Source: Paraescarpia echinospica (Eukaryota; Annelida; Polychaeta; Sabellida; Siboglinidae). From it: a stretch of DNA of 64,000 nt. Positions 52,501 to 61,500 of this stretch are shown here, piece after piece. Under the pieces are notes generated by a model. It was given only the letters and a program-made list of their open reading frames with translations, did no database searches and had not been told where the DNA came from. Every line of letters starts with the position of its first letter. Position 1 is the first letter of the stretch. Where the stretch lies: the NCBI GenBank assembly GCA_020002185.1, contig JAHLWY010000246.1, positions 1-64,000 of the forward strand. Reading direction: 5' to 3'. Both the position numbers and the translations under genes were made by a program.

Positions 52501-55500
52501 CCATCCATGGAAGGCACTCTACTACCACCAATGCCTGACATTACGGTTACAGAAGGTGTCCTGAAACTCCTGATACTAAAGACCAACCCACACAAAGCCA
52601 CCGGGCAGGATAGAATCACGGCAAGAATCCTCAAGGAGTGTGCTCGTGCCATCGCACCATTGCTCACCATCATCTTCAATAAGTCGCTGGAAGAAGGATC
52701 CGTGCTAGATGACTGGCAACATGCTAACGTGACAGCTATTTTCAAAAAGGGAGACAGAAACACTGCCGCCAACTAAAGACCAGTTTCCTTAACCAGTCTC
52801 TGCTGTAAACTGCACGAGCACATCGTGGTCAGCAAAACATTGAAGCACCTAGAAGAACACAACATCCTCATTGACTGCCAACATGGTTTTAGGGCCAAGA
52901 GAAGCTGTGAAAGCCAGCTACTGACATTAAGTCATGAAATAGCACATTCTGGACCGGAGCAAGCAGATGGACTTGGCAATATTAGATTTCTCAAAGGCGT
53001 TTGACCGAGTACCTCATCAGCGACTCCTCATTATGGGACAGGGGATACACTTTCAGGTGGATCGCTGAATTTATGTCCAACAGCTCTCAGCAAGTAGTCG
53101 TTGATAGAGCATCATCCGACCAAGCCTCTGTTATCAGTGGCGTACCCCAGGGCACGGTCTTGGGGCCGCTCCTGTTCCTCCTGTTTATCAACGATCTACC
53201 TAACAACCTTCATTCCAGCACTCGTCTATTTGCTAACGACTGCATCATCTACAGGGAAATTAGATCTATGGAGACTGTCAAATTCTCCAGGAAGACCTAT
53301 CCACCCTAGCATGCTGGGAGAAGAAGTGGGGCACGGATTTTCATCAACAGAAATGTAACATCATGACCTGCACAAAATCTAGGAAACCCAAGTCGTTTAA
53401 CTACCAACTGAAGGGCCATACTTTAGAAGTCTCCACCTGCTCAAAGTACTTAGGCGTTGATCTGCAAAGAGACCTCTCTTAGAAACGACACATTGAGCGT
53501 TTAACAAAGAAAGCTCATGGCATGCTGGGTTTCCTTAAGCGGAATTTGAAGTCGGCCAGTGAAGATACAAAAACTGATGCCTACAAAGCCCTGGTAAGAC
53601 CCCACATTGAATATTGTAGTGCCATCTGGAATCCTCATCATCAGGACCAGGTAAATAAAGTTGAAGCTGTGCAAAGGAAGGCCGCGAGATATGTCACCAA
53701 CATATATCATAACACCAGCAGTGTAATATCCATGCTAGACCATCTGCAGTGGGAGTCTCTGGCATCAAGACGCACCAAGAAACAACTGACCATGCTCTTC
53801 AAGATCATCCACAACTATGTTGATATCAACACCCAGCCCAACATCTCCCCTGCCTCATCAAGAACTAGATCCAATCATTCCCTTAAGTTCCGTCAGCTTC
53901 CTGCACGCAAAGATGTATTTAATTGTTTTCCCCCAGGGTCATTCCTGTGTGGAACTCTGCCAGCACGTGTTGCTGAGGCTCCATGTTTGGGTATTTTCCA
54001 AAGGGAGCTTGCCCAGCTTTCGTTCTGATTTATTGTTTTTGTCCTTGTCCGAAGTAGGGTAAATGACGGACTAGGGCTGTGTCGGCCAGGGTTTATCTCC
54101 GGGGACCGCTACAGTTGCCGAATTGGACTAGATCTGATACCTGCAAAAGACAACGGCAATGTTATATATTTTGTTCTCTCTTCTCTCATACTTTTGGTCT
54201 TTTGAATATTTTCTTTTTCTTCTTTTGTTTTTGTTTCCTCCAACAATAAACCAACCTTTGTTTAATGATCACGATTGATCGGTCAACGTAATCTACAGAT
54301 ACAGATACTGGAAACAATACGGTAAATCTGATGTAGTAAGTGATCATCTCAGAATGTCGATGTCTGATATCAGACAAAATTATGTTCATTTAGGGAAGGG
54401 AGGGTCAGAAGCAGTTTTCATCTGGCATCGGATATCGATATTTTACGTTTAGGACTGATACTGTTAATATATTGATGACATCATATCAATGTTTACAAAC
54501 TTTCGTCTTGGGGTTGGGAGGACTGTGGCTAGATGAAAGTCATTTCGCCTGATATTGGACATCAACCTTCTGAGTTGATCCCTAATGCTTATTCAATATT
54601 ACACAATGCTTAAATGTGAAATAAATTATAAAACAAATCCATACCTGCTGGGAATATGAACTGCCACGTTCCAAATTCATAGGATCCACGTTCAGGTTTG
54701 AAGGTCAGTTTCATTTCGACGTCAAAGTCGATGTCATGAAAGGTAACATGTACCTTCTCTGTAGCCCCCACCTGCATCTGCTTGGGGGCAGTCACAATCA
54801 TGCCCCTGCAACAAAGTGACAAATCATATTTACCATATACTTCCCATCACTGACACAATCCCTAACAATAATAAATGTGCACCTCTTTCTACGGAAGTGA
54901 AACAATGCACAAAAAGATTTCTAGTAGTGAAAAAATGCTAAATATGGAACTAGAGCAACTGGCACCACCTTGTGGATACTTTCTGAAAAAACAATTCATT
55001 GTAATTTTAGCCATATTATAAGATGGCACCACATTATCGTCACTGGCAAGCGGCTTTTGTTCATCAATCCCTCCGCATTCGCAATTGGCAATGCCCAGTT
55101 GTGTCACTGCCAAAGCATGCAAGTTTGAATTATCAGCACCGATTCAGCACGGATAGAAAACATTCAATGTCTATCGATGTCCTCTGGCTAGCGTGATGAT
55201 TATCTGTTTAGCACCACTCAAATAATCACTCTGGCGTTTGCCTGAACAGATCAATACGTTTTCACCATTATAGGTGAATTATGAGTCAAGTGATGATTTA
55301 ACTGGGTCTGTCATACAAAATGTTTTAATTACAAATACTGTAACTGCAACAATAAAAAACAAATATTATTCAAGTGCTGTTAATTAAGCTTTTTGACACA
55401 GAACATTTTCACTGTTTTTTTTATTATATTTATATATTGGCATCCATTATCAGAATATCACTGTTCCTAATATAGCCAACTTCACAACACACTAGTAACT

Positions 55501-58500
55501 AGTGTGTTACTGCAAAACTTAGGGTCGTTTTATGCAGTTGGGAACTACTCAAAACACACTGATAGGTCATTCACCTAAATGTGCACACAGAAAAGGTACA
55601 TTGCCCTTGTTCCGAGCAGCTGGTGTGTCTCAGTAGCTCAACTGTTACACTGTGACACATTTCTTTTTCAGGGGTTGGCTCAGCTACAGTTTGTGGCCCA
55701 AGCTACAGACATCACAATGTAGGCCAAACGAGAGTGTGGTGTTCTTGTCCAACAGTGTCATGTTGACCTCCATTTTCTTCTTCTCCCTGATCCCTTGTGC
55801 AGTGGGGACCACTTCACTTAGCCTGTTCTAGACACCCTCTCGATACTTTGCCCGTCAACAATTCGCCCCATCCACGATTTGCCCCTCTACATGATTCACC
55901 CCTCTCCATGAGTTGCCCTCTCCACGATTCGCTTCCTCCACGATTCGGCCTTCTTCACGATTCGCCCTCTCCATGATTTGCCCCTCTCCATGATTCATCT
56001 CTCACCCATCATAATCCTCTGCCATATTCTCCCAGTCTTGGCCGTTCATCCTCCGCTCTTCTCTTTCTAGATCTCTCCTAACACTCCATCTTAGCTTTAC
56101 CTTCTTCTTCTCTTCTATTGTTCATTCTCTTGTGGTCAATCTCTCCTCCAGTAGGTGTTCTCCCCCATTCTCCATATGTGCCCTGTCTATCACTGTCTCC
56201 TCACAACTATCATTAAAAGAAGGCATTACCCGGAAGGTTGTAGTGCTGCTGTGCGTGGCTGCTCCTGGAAATATCATAGATTTTCAATGTAATAGATTAG
56301 ATGTGATTCTACATATTGTGTAATATGCTCCATTAAACCAAGGATTCTCTGCAGAACCCTTGTGAGTGGTTTTAGTGCATTTTTATCTTCAATTTTAATG
56401 GTATTTTTTTATTTTAACCTTCGGTGTGGCCGACAGAAGCACCTAAGTTTATTCGCTGCCTGAACCTGTGTTCGATCTGCTGGAGCATAGCATTGTCGCG
56501 ATGGTTGCTGCTCGGACTAAGACAATGCTGGCAGCCGGCTACCCATCCGTGGACAACAACGATAGCTGCACTCAATCTGCGCCGACCACCGAACACCGAC
56601 TAGACGCGGGACAAAGGCCGGGTTGAGAAGACGATCCCCGCAAATAACAAAGGTACCAAGCAGATGGCACATGCTGGTGCGGCCAGCCATGTCACGGGTG
56701 AGGTCAGCCATGTTTACAAACAGTCAGGAGTGAACATGTCAAACATAATACAATGTGCGACACCGCCGTCTTATCCGAAGTCTGTCTGTAACGTGAACAA
56801 TTCGGTCCACACCACCGATGAACACCCAATCAGTTCACAACAAAGCCGATGAAGCCCAACATGCCAACGACGCCAATATCTACCCAGTCGTTTGAGGGCA
56901 TTGAAGTGTTATTGCATCAAATTTGCGCAGCGTCGATCATACGAGTGTTATCGATATATCGGCCACCTTCATCTATCCGGAAGTCTACGCCATTCCGTTT
57001 ATTCATCGATGAATTCAGTCATGTTCTGGAACATGCAGCCATGAAGCAGACCGTGTCTGTTATTGTCAGTGACTTCTACGTGCATTACGGTGATGATCGT
57101 GCAGGGCGATGCTCGCGATCTCACTGGTCTTCTCCGTGGGTGGTCACGTCCTCGACCTCGTGATAACACGAAACACGTCCGATTGTATCGTCTCTGCCAC
57201 ATCAGTTGAAACTCTTTTAACTGACCATCATGTGATCCAATGTGACCTTGTAACGGTCAAGGCGAGATGGCCGAAAAAAATATCAGCTACAGGAACTACG
57301 CGGCAATAAACAATCCTGAGTTTGTCGCAGACTTGACAACATCGCGACTGCTAACTGACCCTAGTGTCTGCGTCGATGAACTGTCTCTTCAATACAACAC
57401 CTCCATAGCAGATTTGATCAACAAGCATGCACCGTTCACCAGCCGTGTTATCATCATCCGCCCCTAGACACCCTACGCAACCAAAGTTTTTGTTGGCCGA
57501 CTGAACAACAAATGGCCAATGAGGGTGGACCGTTCACACTACGCGACAAATGTTTTTGTCACTGCCATGATCCTAGCGTAGTTATTTTTACTAAATGCAT
57601 ACATGCACGCCTGTGTTGGCGAATTCCGCAAGTAGAATAAAATGGCGCCGATTTCAAACAAAAGAGAGCGACCTCTAATTGCTTTGGATACGCTCATTGT
57701 ACTCCGTCGAAGAAAATTGGCCGAGCTTGCCACATTTTGATAAGTTCGCATTCGTTTTCGTTCGTCAGCCACTCCGAAATATTGCCGATTTGTAGATCAC
57801 GGTCGTCAGCGACACCACATGGCAAAAATGCTGCACTGCGATTGGCTCGTTGCTACGACAAAAAGTTTTGTTGTGTTGCGGACCGGCGTACATTACCGAC
57901 ATCGCACAATTTACCCGCGTACACTGTACAACAAAAGTCTGGCCGATTCAATTTTAAAATCGGGACAGACTTTTGTTGTGTTGGTCTGGACAACAGACAA
58001 ACGTTTTAGCAAGTCTTTAGACCCATGCACATTAACAACAATCCAGTTTAAGTCAACAAAACCCCCGACTTACAACAAAAGTTGTATAGTGTACGCCGTG
58101 CTTTACCGACCCTAACCACTGCATCGATGAACTGTCTCCTCAATACAACACCACTGTCGCAGATCTGATCAACAAACATGCACCGCTCACCAGCCGTGTT
58201 ATCATCATCTGCAACAATACACCCTGATACAACAGTGAACTGTCAGATGCGAAACGCAAACTTCGGCGAGCAGAGCGATGGTGGCGAGAGATGCGGCTAG
58301 TTGTGCATAGAGACATTTTCACAACTATGTGATACCTCTATAAAAAAACAACTAATGACGGCAAAATCCAAGAGTCTGCCCTTGACATGGATATATATAA
58401 GCGTGAATGTGTCCTAGTGTCATGTCATCCCTGTTTTACAAAAAAACTATTATTAATAGGCTTTTGTAATTGTATTTGAGTTATTAATAATTGGTATCCG

Positions 58501-61500
58501 GTTACATAAGAATAAATAAAAATTATATTTACAGCAGATGTCTGAAAACATTAAGCCATTACGGTAACATCATTCTCAGGAATTTCTAAGTTTCCAATTT
58601 CTTCTTTCAGTTCCCACATCCTCTTGTTTCATTCGTTTAGACCTCATATTTCACACTCCATTATTAAAGAGTTGTGACAGAATTTTAGTATCTGCATCTT
58701 CCAACAGGCCACCTTGGATATTATTTCTTGAAAGTCTTACATCAATTAAAAAATTTTTTTTCTGACATTTCACACTAGTTTCACAAAAAAGCAAACCTCT
58801 GTAATATTCAATATGACATATTAGTTCATTTGTGCATAATTGATATTTTGTTCTGGTGAAATTATCATGCAAATTATAAAATGAGTTATGAAGTACCTGG
58901 TTCAAAACTGCTTGAAAGGCAATTACCTGACAGAGTTGGGAAATAGCTAGTTGACCAAACAATTGTCTCGTCAAATTCACACAAAAGCTTAACCATTGGG
59001 CAATAACCAGTACATTGTTCGCATATTTGTATGTGATTGTTACAGACAGAACTGGGGAAATTCCGATTCCAAAATAAGATTTAAAAGTTTATTCAGATTC
59101 CAATTCCAGAATAGGAATACGAATCAACTTACGTCAAAGCAACATAATCAGAATCTGAATTGTTTTGCCTTTGGGTGGAATCAGAATTGGAATCGGTTGG
59201 TGTCATTGTGAAAACTGTGCATTCACAGTGCATGAATATTATTCAATGATTTGGGGAATTTGGATTGTTCACATGGTTCACCAATCACACAATGGCGTGA
59301 GCCTGACTAGAAGGTTTCTTTGGTTGATCAAGTGTGTAATCTTGCACAATGAAGCTCAGCTCATTCACAGCTTGGGGTATTCACTAAACGTGAGGAAGTT
59401 TAACAACACCTGGAACTGGATGGAAAGTATCTTTGATGCCGAGCCTGATCATGATTAGTCCTGCAAAATGAGCACATCAACTACACTGGGTTGATTAAAG
59501 GAAATGCCAAGCCTGATGATAGTTTTACTGGAATTGACCGTCAATTGTTTAGATTTGGAAAGGTGAGGTGCAACGTAGAAATGCACAAGAAAATCATGGT
59601 TACAATTTATACAATTACATTTTCAATATAATCAATATGACCATGTCTATTTTGCCTTTTTAACAAAGGTAACTGAGTATGATTACTCAAGACATGTAAT
59701 TGATTACCTGGTAGGCTGGTATACACGATTACTGATTACAATACGTCCCATCTCAGACTATCTACATTGTGCAGTAAGATATATGTAATGTTATTGTAAG
59801 ATAGTCCCATTGTTTACTTCACTGGTTATCTCAACGGATAATCTGAGCAGCCATGGTCTGTTTTTCCCACTTAAGAAGAACTGTTTCTTGGCTCTTCAGA
59901 TAACAAAATCTCCACACATTTGTTTAGTACTGAAGAAATCCGATGTTCAACATTTGCTATCTCCTATACACAAACTAAAGTCGGACTTTCATTGTGAAAT
60001 ATACTAATGATTAACTACATGTGAGTAACTTGCCTATTACGAATAAATATGACCTCATCCATTACTCAATGCCCGATCATCCTAAAATGGTAACAGGTCA
60101 GAAACATCCCAGCTAGCAAATCTCACTGGACCAATGATGGCTGCAGAAACCAAGCTTTTGCCAATGATGGTTTGTCATTGGATTACCATCATTGGCTTGC
60201 CATTGAAAAAACATCATTGAGCCAATGATGGTTTGTCATTAGTATGGCACCATTGACTTGCCATTGAAAAACATCATTGGGCCAATGGTGGTTTGTCATT
60301 AGTTTGCCACCATTGGCTTGCCATTGAACAAACATCATTGGGCCAATGATGGTTTGTCATTGATTTGCCATCATTGGCTTGCCATTGAAAAAACACCATT
60401 GGGCCAATACTGTTTTGTCATTGGTTTGCCGTCATTAGCTTGCCATTGAAAAAAACACAATTGGGCCAATAATGGTTGTCATTGGTTTGCCATCATTAGC
60501 TTGCCATTGAAAAAACATAATTGGGCCAATGATGGTTTGTCATTGGTTTGCCATCATTGGCTTGCCATTGAAAAAAACATCATAGGGCCAATGATGGTTT
60601 GTCACTGGTTAGCCATCATTGGCTTGCCATTGAAAAAAACATCATAGGGCCAATGATGGTTTGTCATTGGTTTGCCATCATTGGCTTGCCATTGAAAAAA
60701 ACATCATAGGGCCAATGATGGTTTGTCATTGGTTTGCCATTAAACAAACATCATTGGGCCAATGATGGTTTGTTATTGGTTTGCCATAATTGGCTTGATT
60801 GTTGGCCTGATGTATCATTGCTGTATAACTACATATAAAATGCGTAAGGAATTTTTTTTATTTCACTGGAATCTTATTAGCTTTTCATTAGCATTTCATT
60901 GGCCCTTCATTGATCCCAATCATTGGGCCAGTACAGGGCCAATAAAGTTATCACTGGCACTATACCCAGCGTGGAGCTGAAATCATCTTTGGGCCAATGA
61001 GGGAAACCAATCATTAATAAATCCAAAGCAAATAGTGAAATGAAAAGAACACAAACACTTCATTAACCCTTTAGATTCCATGACCCAGCAATTGCACAAA
61101 TTCAGCAAGATACATTTCCAAATGACACTAACTCGAAATCTGGCCAAATACAAAGTCGTATATGGCCAATAGTCCTATTTTGTTTCATAGCAAATAGAGG
61201 CAGTACCATAATATACTTAGCTTTAAAATGACATATTATAGATCACAATTATTATGTAGATGGCACCACATGTACGAGTCATTCAACTGCAGCTTATCCA
61301 TCAGTTGGTTGGGTATTATGACACACTGACCAGTTTTTTGTGTTTCTGGGGTCTAGTCTAAGAACATTTGCCGGCGATAACTTGATTGGCTTGAGTTGAA
61401 GCGAAAACTAATTGGATAGGCTACACTTGGAAACAAATTACAAGATAGCACACTTCCAAACAGGTTACATGCAGTAGAGTATTTATTGTTGTGATGCTAT

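Larger units (their letters stand above)
50400..54240 (+). mobile_element. CR1-type LINE, degraded, antisense to host gene
   Basis: In order on the plus strand: probable 5' UTR (50.4-50.86 kb); a PHD-type zinc finger region (51.07-51.24 kb); endonuclease (51,443-52,246); linker with KTNPHKATGQDRITARIL (52.58 kb); RT with SGVPQGTVLGPLLFLLFIND (53.14 kb) and FANDC at the catalytic site (53.23 kb); thumb/C-terminus RPHIEYCSAIWNPHH and LPARVAEAPCLGIF, ending at 54,028; and a pyrimidine-rich 3' tail. It is broken by frameshifts, an internal deletion in the endonuclease, a stop replacing Tyr in the N-x-R-P-V-S-L motif (52,774) and the changed catalytic box. Confidence 0.88.
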
